From Pontibaca salina (lineage in GTDB: Bacteria > Pseudomonadota > Alphaproteobacteria > Rhodobacterales > Rhodobacteraceae): a stretch of DNA of 64,000 bases. Location of the stretch: NCBI RefSeq assembly GCF_016307205.1, contig NZ_JAEIJD010000001.1, positions 1-64,000 of the forward strand. The letters run 5' to 3'. The translations under genes and the position numbers were made by a program. Each line of letters begins with the position of its first letter. Within the stretch, counting starts at the first letter, position 1. The notes beneath the pieces were generated by a model. It saw only the letters and a list, made by a program, of their open reading frames with translations, did no database searches and was not told the DNA's origin. Shown in pieces: positions 27,154 through 35,108 of the stretch.

Positions 27154-27792
27154 TCAGAGCCTCCAGCGATTGTAAGCATGAACAGGAACAGCAACGCCAC
27201 CATCGGTCATTGACCAGTTGCGGGCTTCGATTTGTGTTTGCGGGTAAGCCGGTCTTGTGACGATGCTCAACTCATAAAGCAGAGCCGATTTGATAGTTCG
27301 GATTATGGCATTGAACGCCCCTTCTTCGGGGCGCATCCCTTCATCCTCGACAGTCTCAGGCTCAGCAACGCGCCGCTTAGGTGGCAGGCGAAAGCCGGGG
27401 CTAATACCGACAGCCAAACCAGCGTTGAGGGCGGCGAGAACGTCGCGCACATAGCTGACTTCCTGCATCTCTTCGGTAATGGTGGCCGTGAACGTCAGCG
27501 CCTTATCACTGTCTTTCAAAGACAACGTGCCAGAGCGAACAGATGCCAAAGGCTTCCCAAAATCATGGCCCGATAGCAGATGAATTTCTTTTGGTTTTCC
27601 ATCGTGATCGGAAGGCGTGTTGATACGATACTCAAACGCCCGTTTAGCGATGATCTCTTTCTTCGGTCGCCCGGTGCGCCCGCCGTCACTCAAGACAGCG
27701 GGAACACCGTAGGGAAAGGAACCGGACAACGACAACTCGCCAGATGCCCGCTTGCGGATTTCTAGGCCGCCGCCATGTCCAGCCCAAAGCAT
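27154..27792 (-). CDS. HK97-family prohead protease
   Basis: The 212-residue serine protease should cleave the capsid N-terminal delta domain during maturation. The pattern fits: LLSGHDFGKPLASVRSGTLS, a catalytic-His-type segment, then GLAVGISPGFRLPP and the C-terminal ALLYELSIVTRPAYPQTQI. The ATG at 27792 overlaps the last base of the capsid gene's stop. Capsid upstream of protease is the reverse of the usual phage order. Confidence 0.85.
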   Translation of the reverse strand: MLWAGHGGGLEIRKRASGELSLSGSFPYGVPAVLSDGGRTGRPKKEIIAKRAFEYRINTPSDHDGKPKEIHLLSGHDFGKPLASVRSGTLSLKDSDKALTFTATITEEMQEVSYVRDVLAALNAGLAVGISPGFRLPPKRRVAEPETVEDEGMRPEEGAFNAIIRTIKSALLYELSIVTRPAYPQTQIEARNWSMTDGGVAVPVHAYNRWRL

Positions 27793-29027
27793 TACGCAGT
27801 CAGCCCAGTCAGGATGCGCGTTTGCAGCCCACGTGGCGCAGTATAATCTGCCGTGACAAGACCAGTCAGCACAAGCGAACCCGAACCGGCTTTCGTGTAT
27901 GGATCGCGGATAAGGTCCACGCCACCATAGACACCCAGATAACCCGGCGCGACGCCCTTGACGTTAGCGGTCATGATCGCGCTTTCGGCGGGGATTGTGT
28001 TGCTGATTGCAGGGGTGCCGACATGATTTGTCAGGCGGTTCCATTCGCTCACCGCCGTGCCGCTGATAAGCGCCTCGTCCAGATCGGCCCAGATGGCAGG
28101 ATCAAAGGCAAGGTTGACTTGGCTAGGGCTAGTGATCGCGTTGGCTTCCATAAAGGCCACGATCTCGGCCCGGAACGCCGCCCACGATGCCGCAGCGCCG
28201 ATAGCGGTGGACGTGATACCATAGGTGCCAGCACCGGGGATGATGCCCAGAGGCTCACCAGCAGCGCCAGAACCGTTGATAACCACGCGGTCAAGTTCCG
28301 TTGCAATCACCGCGTTAAGGTCACGACGAATAGCAGCCTCAAGGCCAGCGCCCGACTGTTTCAGCGCTTTGCGCGAAATAACCATCTGCGCCCCGCCGGT
28401 GTGATCCGGGTTAAGGCTACGCTCCGAAGTCTCGAACGGGTTTGCAGCGCCAACGTCAGCCAGTTCATTAGTTTGCCAACCAAAGACCGCACCAGCCGTT
28501 GCAACAGGAAAGGCAACCTCACCTTGCGCAATGCTGACACGCTGAATACCAAGCTGCGATGCAACGCTATTCGGGAAAATGCGGTCAATCAGAGGACGGA
28601 CAGCCTTCGGGTTCAACACCTGATCGCCCGACACGGTTTCACCGGCACGGGTTTCAAGGGCTTCCATCGGAACCGGGATACCCTGATAACCACCAGCAGA
28701 ACGCATTTCCTCGATGATTTCAGCAGTTGCACCGTCCAGCTTGCGGCCTTCATCCAGAGCCATTGCCACTTGGCGCAGTTCAAAGCCGCCCATCATTTCA
28801 GACCATTCACGATCCGAACGGGTTTCGAGTTCGCCCTTGGCTTCGCTGCGCTGTTCATCCTCGGCAATCAGTGCCGCACGATATTTCACTTCATTGGCCC
28901 GATATTCTTTATCGAGGCTTTCCATCGAGCGGGTTTCGTCCTCGGTGGCGTCAGTTTTGCCAACCAGTTCCGAAAGAGTTTGGCGGATTTCACTTTGCCG
29001 CCGACTAATCTTGACACTATCAAGCAT
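27792..29027 (-). CDS. Major capsid protein, HK97 fold
   Basis: The 411-residue protein has an N-terminal coiled-coil delta domain (1 to about 100, with SEIRQTLSELVGKTDATEDE), then the HK97 fold. Fold landmarks include ETVSGDQVLNPKAVRPLIDR, AQMVISRKALKQSG, an INGSGAAGEPLGII segment and a C-terminal GYLGVYGGVDLIRDPYTKAG. Together with the protease and portal it should build a complete procapsid. It starts 63 bp after the HNH gene. Confidence 0.92.
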   Translation of the reverse strand: MLDSVKISRRQSEIRQTLSELVGKTDATEDETRSMESLDKEYRANEVKYRAALIAEDEQRSEAKGELETRSDREWSEMMGGFELRQVAMALDEGRKLDGATAEIIEEMRSAGGYQGIPVPMEALETRAGETVSGDQVLNPKAVRPLIDRIFPNSVASQLGIQRVSIAQGEVAFPVATAGAVFGWQTNELADVGAANPFETSERSLNPDHTGGAQMVISRKALKQSGAGLEAAIRRDLNAVIATELDRVVINGSGAAGEPLGIIPGAGTYGITSTAIGAAASWAAFRAEIVAFMEANAITSPSQVNLAFDPAIWADLDEALISGTAVSEWNRLTNHVGTPAISNTIPAESAIMTANVKGVAPGYLGVYGGVDLIRDPYTKAGSGSLVLTGLVTADYTAPRGLQTRILTGLTA

Positions 29028-29089
29028 TCAATTATCACCATGCATGGTTAAAGTTACAATGAAGTAATCTTAACGCATTACAGGTGAAA

Positions 29090-29395
29090 CTAAAAATTAC
29101 CGGACTTTAATAGATCGCGCCACTTATCAATTTCTGGATCGGGCTTATGCAATCCAATTTCCCGAATTGTCTTTTTAGAATGGCAAGAAACACATAGCGC
29201 CTGCAAATTATCTATTTCAAAACTCAATTCAGGATGGCTGCGCACTGGCAATATGTGATCTATTTCCAGCCTGCCCCGCGCACCGCATTCAACGCATTTG
29301 TAATTATCACGGCGTAGCGCCTCAACGCGCAGTGACTTCCAGCGCCTTGTTCTGGTAACCTTGGCACTATGTCGTCGGTGTTCCTTTACCCCCAT
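29090..29395 (-). CDS. HNH endonuclease beside terminase
   Basis: The 101-residue protein has the HNH zinc pair CVEC and CVSC, and the catalytic segment LEIDHILPVRSHPEL followed by IDNLQALC. It overlaps the terminase stop by 10 bp. In HK97-like cos phages and in cf-PICIs an HNH protein next to TerL is needed for specific cos cleavage, so this points to cos-type packaging. The N terminus is rich in basic residues (HRRHSAKVTRTRRWK). Confidence 0.88.
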   Translation of the reverse strand: MGVKEHRRHSAKVTRTRRWKSLRVEALRRDNYKCVECGARGRLEIDHILPVRSHPELSFEIDNLQALCVSCHSKKTIREIGLHKPDPEIDKWRDLLKSGNF

Positions 29396-30933
29396 GCCAT
29401 AGCCGGTGCTTTAGGCTTAGGACGGTTCACCATGCGCTGCCCCTCGGCCACCGCGACCACCAAAGCCGACACGGCGTCAATGCGTCCAAGGCTGCGCTTT
29501 TTGGTCAGCTTCTGGTTTCCGCTATCATCAATCACCACGATTGCATCCGACATTGCAGAGCGCATAAGCAGCGACGGGGCCAGCTTCACCTTGTTATCGA
29601 ACACAGCAGACCTTGCCCGCTCCGTGTCCTCTCCGCCGTCCCTGTAGCCATTACCTCGCGGCACAAACGGCACCCGCTCAAGCCCTGCATCCTTCAAAGC
29701 GTCCTGAAACTCACCCCAGCGATACCGGTCACCCACAATCGCGGCGATAGGATACCCGTCCAGCTTTTCAACCATGTCCTTGAGCCAAGGCCCCGGCGGA
29801 ACAACCCTGTCACCGATGGTCACAAGTTCACCGCGCTGTTCCATTTCAACGTAACGATCCCTTACCCCATCAGCGATGCCACGGTCAGCGAGTGAAGGGT
29901 TACTAGGGAACGCTGCATAGGCTTCTGTGCGACCCGTTTCAGGCCAGTAAAACACCATTGCGGATTGGCTACGCGACCCGCCCAGATCGACCCCAGCAAC
30001 GCAAGGGCCATCGCGGGGCGGCAATTCATCAGGCGAGACTTCACATTTCAAATATTCATCCGTTGTCAGGAATACCGCGTTATTCTCAGCCTGCACCCTT
30101 TGGTTAAGATGATACAGCCGGAATGACGATGCAGCATGACCGCCGCGCTTGATTGCGCGCTTTGCCTGATCGACTAGCCAATTCAATGGCGCGCCAACCC
30201 CATGTTCACAGCCGGGATTAGCTAGTTTAATGCCATCAAGGTCGTCTAGGGGCTTTCCATCCGGGGCGCGATGCTCAACAACGAACGCATTATCGTTAGG
30301 CTCATCAATCAGCTTTGAAAAGAAATGCAGATCGGACGATGCGCTTGTGCTAATCAGGATCATCTTCGCCATACGCTTACCCATAGAGCTTTCCAGAGCA
30401 GCGTATAATTCAGCGCCAGCTTCATCAGGCCAATGCCCGACTTCATCGCACACAATCAATGGCGCAGGAGATAGGCCCAAAGCGTTCTTTGCATCGGCGG
30501 CAATTGCCTTAAGCATCCCATTGCCGTTGCCTTCATAGTGAATTTCCAAACGCGGGGCTTGCTTAACTGAAAACTTGGCCTGTTCCTCTTCGGGCAGTGT
30601 CTCAATTAGCAGCCGCGTATAATGCCAGATAATTCGGGCCTGTTCAGCAGTTCGAGCGGCGCAGATAATTTGCCTGCTAGGCTGATTATCCCAAACACCC
30701 ATAAGCCCGCTTAGGCTAATTGCAGCCAAAAGCATGGTTTTCCCAGCGCCGCGCCCACAACTTAAAATCGCATATTGATAATCAGGATCAAGCGCACCAC
30801 GGATAAAATCCTTTTGCCACTCGCCTAATTTCAGGGGCTTCCCAGCACTGGGGCCTTCAACAATCTTTAATTGCTCAATGAATTTAATGGCTTGCGACGG
30901 TATCTTTTTGGTTCTAGTAGCTGGTTTGCTCAT
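29386..30933 (-). CDS. terL: Phage terminase large subunit
   Basis: TerL is the packaging motor and nuclease. The 515 residues contain Walker A CGRGAGKT (59-66), Walker B LIVCDE (159-164), a coupling-type STSAS segment (about 196-200), the nuclease RNase-H-like aspartate in AGVDLGGS (313-320) and the terminal GRIDAVSALVVAVAEG. I chose the ATG at 30933, close after the preceding micro-ORF, over an in-frame ATG seven codons upstream. No recognisable small subunit is adjacent. Confidence 0.92.
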   Translation of the reverse strand: MSKPATRTKKIPSQAIKFIEQLKIVEGPSAGKPLKLGEWQKDFIRGALDPDYQYAILSCGRGAGKTMLLAAISLSGLMGVWDNQPSRQIICAARTAEQARIIWHYTRLLIETLPEEEQAKFSVKQAPRLEIHYEGNGNGMLKAIAADAKNALGLSPAPLIVCDEVGHWPDEAGAELYAALESSMGKRMAKMILISTSASSDLHFFSKLIDEPNDNAFVVEHRAPDGKPLDDLDGIKLANPGCEHGVGAPLNWLVDQAKRAIKRGGHAASSFRLYHLNQRVQAENNAVFLTTDEYLKCEVSPDELPPRDGPCVAGVDLGGSRSQSAMVFYWPETGRTEAYAAFPSNPSLADRGIADGVRDRYVEMEQRGELVTIGDRVVPPGPWLKDMVEKLDGYPIAAIVGDRYRWGEFQDALKDAGLERVPFVPRGNGYRDGGEDTERARSAVFDNKVKLAPSLLMRSAMSDAIVVIDDSGNQKLTKKRSLGRIDAVSALVVAVAEGQRMVNRPKPKAPAMAWG

Positions 30934-30937
30934 TTCT

Positions 30938-31054
30938 CTAAAGCGCGAACGCAAAGGCCCCCACTACGGCACTACCCCCAAAGTTGTTTCGAGCCATTGG
31001 GACCCACAGCATACAGCACTGAACGCAGCGCCAACCACAACATGCAGTACCCAT
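30938..31054 (-). CDS. Micro-ORF 2, 38 residues, Cys-rich N terminus
   Basis: The frame begins with an ATG that overlaps the TAA of micro-ORF 1 (TAATG) and ends 4 bp before the terL ATG. The product starts MGTACCGWRCVQCCMLW and ends hydrophobic (VVGAFAFAL). I do not recognise it. The exact fit between neighbours suggests coupled translation, but a 38-codon frame can occur by chance. Confidence 0.3.
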   Translation of the reverse strand: MGTACCGWRCVQCCMLWVPMARNNFGGSAVVGAFAFAL

Positions 31055-31131
31055 TACAACCCCAAAGCAATCAACGCATTGCCCCAAGCCAACCAGACAC
31101 ACACAGCCATCACAGCAAGCCGAACATCCAT
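31054..31131 (-). CDS. Micro-ORF 1, 25-residue hydrophobic peptide
   Basis: The ATG at 31131 lies 4 bp after the stop of the head-completion gene, and the stop overlaps the next micro-ORF start. The peptide (MDVRLAVMAVCVWLAWGNAL, then IALGL) is a single hydrophobic segment. It could be a membrane microprotein or a translational relay that carries ribosomes toward terL. Evidence is positional only. Confidence 0.3.
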   Translation of the reverse strand: MDVRLAVMAVCVWLAWGNALIALGL

Positions 31132-31135
31132 CACG

Positions 31136-31501
31136 TCAACCCCTACGCGCCTGCAATACGTACCCAACAGGCGACCCAGCACCCGGCAGCGGATCGGCCT
31201 TCACAATGGTCAATGGCGTGGCGTTGTCGATCCGCACCATATCCCCAGGACTAGGCACAACGTCAGGCACTACGGTCTGAATGCGTACATCCGTTGCAAG
31301 TATCGTTGACCCATCCACGAAAGCACTGTCAAAGCCGCCAGCAATACCCGGCACAGCGTCCCAGACTGTTGTAGTGATCGGCGGTGCAAACGGATCGTCG
31401 GGGTCGTCAATCGTTTCGGTTCTGCCAATCTCAATAAGCCCTTGCCCATAGCGGTTCAGCAGTTGCTCATGTTTGGCGGTTATGCGTTCATAGTAATCCA
31501 T
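31136..31501 (-). CDS. Probable head-completion / head-tail joining protein
   Basis: The 121-residue protein starts MDYYERITAKHEQLLNRYGQ and has a beta-rich rest with VVPSPGDMVRIDNATPLTIV, a pattern I associate with FII-like stopper or neck proteins of siphophages. The start is set at 31501. The longer frame adds 12 hydrophobic residues without a ribosome-binding site. It precedes terL in the same operon. Assignment is moderate; it could be another small virion protein. Confidence 0.5.
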   Translation of the reverse strand: MDYYERITAKHEQLLNRYGQGLIEIGRTETIDDPDDPFAPPITTTVWDAVPGIAGGFDSAFVDGSTILATDVRIQTVVPDVVPSPGDMVRIDNATPLTIVKADPLPGAGSPVGYVLQARRG

Positions 31502-31584
31502 AACCAATAGCATAGCACCTAATAACAAACCCCGCACATAGGCGGGGCTTGTAGGGTATATAGTGGATAGTTACTATGTAGTTT

Positions 31585-31827
31585 CTAGATACTACTAAGC
31601 AGCATCGTGTAACCATTAGCAGACTGGTCAACCCGTTCAGCAACCCAGCTTTCAATACCATTACTTACAGCCCCCCCAATCTTGGGTTCATACTTTCCTC
31701 TAATCTCTGCCATATGACCCACAAGACGCCGCTGACCATTTATAATTGCATGCATTGGGAAAATATCACCAGAAACCAGAACACCATCAATAATCAATTT
31801 ATTCTCTCCTCTTGTAACCTTATACAT
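31585..31827 (-). CDS. Hypothetical protein, 80 residues
   Basis: I do not recognise this protein. It is probably beta-rich, starting MYKVTRGENKLIIDGVLVSG. It lies between the helicase module and the packaging operon. Its start is directly downstream of the poly-C/poly-G hairpin and the cluster of GTTAC motifs, so its expression may be set by whatever binds there. Base composition is visibly more AT-rich than the chromosomal genes. Confidence 0.5.
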   Translation of the reverse strand: MYKVTRGENKLIIDGVLVSGDIFPMHAIINGQRRLVGHMAEIRGKYEPKIGGAVSNGIESWVAERVDQSANGYTMLLSSI

Positions 31828-31841
31828 GTGTGAAGCGCCCC

Positions 31842-31885
31842 CGTTACATATGCCCCCCCCTAAAGGGGGGGGCTATGTGGTAACG
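31842..31885. repeat. Long imperfect palindrome with C8/G8 core
   Basis: CGTTACATA-TG, eight C, TAAA, eight G and C-TATGTGGTAACG form a stem of roughly 18-20 bp with a 4-nt loop. There is no T tract, so it is not a standard terminator. It sits in the leader of the 80-residue gene and shares the GTTACATA sequence with neighbouring repeats. Confidence 0.65.
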
Positions 31886-31978
31886 GGCCATCTCACATAT
31901 GTGACAGGGTGCGTTACATGACCGTAAGTGCCTTTGTTATATAAGGAAAATCTCACTTGCCACACCAACTTTTTAGAC

Positions 31979-32015
31979 AAAAAAGCCGTGTAACACAAAC
32001 TAGGCGTTACACGGC
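31979..32015 (-). terminator. Rho-independent terminator of the helicase gene
   Basis: On the minus strand GCCGTGTAAC and GTTACACGGC form a perfect 10-bp stem with an 11-nt loop followed by six T. It lies 30 bp past the helicase stop and separates the replication module from the packaging operon. Confidence 0.8.
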
Positions 32016-32044
32016 GTTGCACTCTTTTTATAGGTTAAACCGAC

Positions 32045-33382
32045 CTATACGGGGGCAATCATGGAATCGTCTTCGGTGCCTTCAACCGTGATAAGATCAA
32101 ACCCTTCAAGCGCATCAAGAGCGCGGTTAAAGCTAGCCCTGACGGCTCCGGGCTTAGCACCAGCATTAAAGTCCTGATCGCCCCACAGCGGCCTTAGATC
32201 GCCCCGTGTGGTGCCTCCATCTATCAGGGCCAGCATGGTGGCCTGCCTATCGGTCAGCGTGACCCTAGAGTGATCCAGCACAAGCGTGGTCAATTCTTCG
32301 CCTTCATCGTCATAAATACCGGACCCCGTAACTCTGGCAGTCAACTTAATATCTTCGCACTCTGCAGCGCCTTTGATTTTGCCTTTACCGCCCGACATGG
32401 AAAGTGTCATGGTGTCGCCCTTTTTCTCGGCTAGGCACATCATGTCAGTATTTCCGTGCTTAGCGCCGGAACCCATCCAAGTGCGGCCTTCCTTTGTGGT
32501 ATGGTCAATAACCATAATGGCAGCATCAGGGGCAAAACTTTCCCGCAACTCGACAAGGTTCCGCGTGTATCTGCTAACACCCTCCCTAGTATCGTCCGAC
32601 GCGGTTTGCGCAAAGGTATCAATGACAATTAGAGATGGTGGAGAGCCGGTAACGTCCTCGATCGCCTGAATATGATTTCTAACAAGGTTGAACCCCGCGC
32701 CCTTTAATTCATCTAGCTGCGGCTGGATGCTGACTATATTGAGCATCCCGGCCTTTATCCCGTGGTCACGCTCCCACGCAACACGGCGCAAATGAATATC
32801 ATCGCCACCTTCTGCCGATATATAAAGAACCGGACCCTGTCGAACCCTACGCCCTGCCCATTCGCGTCCGGTCGCGACATGACAAGCCATGTCCAAGGCA
32901 AAAAATGATTTCAGGCTTCCGGGGCTACCATAAACCCATGACGTACCGTTTGCAGGGATGAATTTGTGAACCGTCCATGCCTTGCTGGCATATCGCCGCG
33001 CTGTTTCGTCACTGGACCAAGGATGTTGCCGTGCTGTTTCTTCGTGGGCATCAATGTAGTCGCGCCAGTCTTGCACCCAACTCGCCCCCCGTAGCGCCTC
33101 CTGTTTTTCTGCAATAATCTTGGCGACTGCCTCGCCGCCCCAGCTACTCTTGATCCTATCGCTATAGGATCCGTCATCACCCCATCTTTGCCAGCGTCCT
33201 ACCATGTAACCATCATCGTCAATGACAGCTTGATAAACTCCCAGCCCATTGTGGTGAATGTTCCCATCTATAATCAAATCCTCACCATACGGAACACATC
33301 CGGCCTGTCGCGCCGATTGTATGAAGGACCTAATCGCCCCTTCTTTTTCACCATAGTTACTTGCAATGTCAGTATGTTTCAC
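32045..33382 (-). CDS. RepA/AAA_25-type replicative helicase of the satellite
   Basis: The 445-residue RecA-fold ATPase resembles RepA-type hexameric helicases of plasmids and satellites. Walker A is GSPGSLKS (152-159), Walker B is LIVIDT (251-256), and a sensor-like MVIDHTTKEG precedes GSGAKHGNTD. The first ~90 residues (YQAVIDDDGYMVGRW) look like the start of a primase-type domain but without a visible zinc site. A C-terminal winged-helix-like region follows (ATMLALIDGGTTRGDL). It would drive autonomous replication of the excised element. Confidence 0.8.
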   Translation of the reverse strand: MKHTDIASNYGEKEGAIRSFIQSARQAGCVPYGEDLIIDGNIHHNGLGVYQAVIDDDGYMVGRWQRWGDDGSYSDRIKSSWGGEAVAKIIAEKQEALRGASWVQDWRDYIDAHEETARQHPWSSDETARRYASKAWTVHKFIPANGTSWVYGSPGSLKSFFALDMACHVATGREWAGRRVRQGPVLYISAEGGDDIHLRRVAWERDHGIKAGMLNIVSIQPQLDELKGAGFNLVRNHIQAIEDVTGSPPSLIVIDTFAQTASDDTREGVSRYTRNLVELRESFAPDAAIMVIDHTTKEGRTWMGSGAKHGNTDMMCLAEKKGDTMTLSMSGGKGKIKGAAECEDIKLTARVTGSGIYDDEGEELTTLVLDHSRVTLTDRQATMLALIDGGTTRGDLRPLWGDQDFNAGAKPGAVRASFNRALDALEGFDLITVEGTEDDSMIAPV

Positions 33383-33448
33383 TTATATTAATCCTTGTAT
33401 GAGGGGTAGCAGCCCCGTGTTATTTGGTAGTAACAAAAACAGATTTTG

Positions 33449-33488
33449 ACCCGGCGGGAATGGAGGTTCCTACCGGGTCTTTTCTTTG
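33449..33488. terminator. Hairpin between AlpA-like and helicase genes
   Basis: GACCCGG (33449-33455) pairs with CCGGGTC (33474-33480). On the plus strand TTTTCTTT follows. On the minus strand the same hairpin, just downstream of the HTH gene, is followed by AAAATCTG and five T. It may terminate in either direction and uncouple alpA from the helicase gene. Confidence 0.5.
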
Positions 33489-33674
33489 TTAGGCTCTGGC
33501 ATTGGCGAAAAACTCCGCAATCACGCTTTCCGGCCAGAAATTCTTGCCGCCGATAAGCGCAGGCCGTGGAAAGCCCATTTCTTTATTATTGATCCAACGA
33601 TGAACGGTCACGCGGGTTACCCCGATTCGCTCGCAAAGCTCCGCTGTCCCGATGTGTTTTTCTAGCACTGTCAA
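33489..33674 (-). CDS. AlpA-like helix-turn-helix regulator/excisionase
   Basis: The 61-residue protein has HIGTAELCERIGVTRVTVHR, a MerR/AlpA-type HTH, followed by WINNKEMGFPRPALIGGKNF, the typical AlpA wing. AlpA proteins control integrase expression and excision and are the hallmark regulators of Gram-negative PICIs. It lies between the integrase gene and the replication gene as in those islands. Confidence 0.85.
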   Translation of the reverse strand: MTVLEKHIGTAELCERIGVTRVTVHRWINNKEMGFPRPALIGGKNFWPESVIAEFFANARA

Positions 33675-33776
33675 CCCCTTTTATTTTGCTGATACCGCAA
33701 TATAACACTTGACAACAGGAATTACAAGTGGGCAGCGACCCCGCTAGATAGTCTATTTAGTCACTATTTACTATGC

Positions 33777-34934
33777 TCAACGGGGGTTGGTTATTGCCGT
33801 GATATGTGCAGCCCAGATAGTGAGCGCTTCCCGTTTTTCTTGTGCATAATCATGGCGGTTATAGACGCGCCTGATCTTCGGCTGGCTCGACATATGGTTA
33901 GTGATTCGGTCGGTCAGGCTTTCAGCGATTCCCAGCCGCGCCAGCCCTGTTTCCAGCGTCCGCCGTAGATCATGGGGACGCCAGCGCTCAATCTCACATC
34001 CGGCCAGATCCACCATCAAGGCTAAACATTCATCCGCCTTGGCGTTTAGGTTGGTTATTGGGCTGGTTCCGTTCGTGGTAATCAAGAGGCTGTCACCAAT
34101 GCGGGGCAACGATGCCAGTTCAGCGAGCGCAGCTTCGGTAAGCGGCACGTCATGCGCGATACCGTTCTTTGTGCGGGCGCTAGGTAGGTGCCACAGGTCG
34201 CCCGTAACCTCGTCGCTGGTTAGACCCACCACCTCGCCATGCCGCTGCCCTGTCAGCAACAAGAGACGTAGCGCCTGCCGGTATGGTGAAGCCATCTTTT
34301 CAGTTGCCGCCCAGAACAAAGCTATTTCACCATCAGTTAGAAAGCGGTCGCGGCTTTCCTCTTTGGTCGGCATTTTCATGCGGTCAGTAGGTGCGTTCTC
34401 TAGATAGCCATGTTCAGCGCACCAGTTGAAGAATTTGCGCACATGGGCAAACGTCCGGTTTGCCGTAACTTCGCGACCACTCGCCACAATGTTCAGCAGC
34501 AACCGCGATACGTCCCGCTTGGTAATATCGACAACTGGCCGATGCCCCCACTCTTTCACGATGGATCGATTCAGAAAACCCAAGGCGTTCTTGCCGCTTT
34601 TCAGCTTGGATAGGTGAAACCGATTAAATTCATCCACCACAGCGGCCACAGTGTCCGCCTTGGCGCGCTCTTTCTCACCTTGGGGGTCAAGCCCGGCCTG
34701 TGCATCCGCCATCGCCTCGCGCGCCCTATCTCGCGCCTCAGCCAAACCCATCACTGGATATTCGCCAAGCGTAAACCGTCGATGCACTGCGCCCACGCGG
34801 TAACGGATGGACCAAGTTTTTCGGCCCGTTCTATGCACGATAAGCGACAGCCCCTTGCAGTTGTCATCCGCAATCTGTTGCCGCTCGTCGGTCGGCTTTA
34901 TCGCCGCAACGCCCCTATCTGTTAGCCTCGCCAT
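33777..34934 (-). CDS. int: Tyrosine-recombinase integrase (P4 type, DUF4102)
   Basis: The 385-residue integrase has an N-terminal DUF4102 arm-binding domain (RLTDRGVAAIKPTDERQQI), a core-binding domain (about 95-190) and a catalytic domain with the first Arg in LLLTGQRHGEVVGL and HxxR in RPHDLRRTLETGLARLG. The likely nucleophile Tyr is in the C-terminal IRRVYNRHDY. I prefer the ATG at 34934 because GGGGGG lies just upstream; an ATG four codons earlier also exists. It reads away from the right att site 175 bp distant, as expected for a tRNA-targeting integrase. Confidence 0.95.
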   Translation of the reverse strand: MARLTDRGVAAIKPTDERQQIADDNCKGLSLIVHRTGRKTWSIRYRVGAVHRRFTLGEYPVMGLAEARDRAREAMADAQAGLDPQGEKERAKADTVAAVVDEFNRFHLSKLKSGKNALGFLNRSIVKEWGHRPVVDITKRDVSRLLLNIVASGREVTANRTFAHVRKFFNWCAEHGYLENAPTDRMKMPTKEESRDRFLTDGEIALFWAATEKMASPYRQALRLLLLTGQRHGEVVGLTSDEVTGDLWHLPSARTKNGIAHDVPLTEAALAELASLPRIGDSLLITTNGTSPITNLNAKADECLALMVDLAGCEIERWRPHDLRRTLETGLARLGIAESLTDRITNHMSSQPKIRRVYNRHDYAQEKREALTIWAAHITAITNPR

Positions 34935-34972
34935 GATGCCCCCCATTTAGTCAATTTGTATCAACAGCAATA

Positions 34973-34995
34973 CGGGGGCACAAACGGGGGCACAA
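34973..34995 (+). repeat. Tandem CGGGGGCACAA repeats, right end of element
   Basis: Two copies start at 34973 and 34985 between the integrase and the right att site. They match the pair at 24779-24800. They are likely arm-type sites bound by the DUF4102 domain of the integrase. Confidence 0.6.
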
Positions 34996-35108
34996 GGTGC
35001 AGATATTGGGCGATAGCGAATGTTACAGAATTATACAGCCAAAATACTGATAACAAACAAATATTTGCTACAGTCGATAATGAGTGATAACGGCTGATAT
35101 AGGGCTAA

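Larger units (their letters stand above)
31810..32015. promoter_or_regulatory. Cluster of GTTAC/GTAAC motifs, candidate origin or operator region
   Basis: GTTAC(A) or its complement occurs at about 31813, 31843, 31880, 31913, 31990 and 32006, within ~200 bp next to the helicase gene. The region includes an AT-rich stretch at 31935-31975. This could be iterons of a replication origin or a multi-site operator. Two of the copies form the stem of the helicase terminator. Confidence 0.4.
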
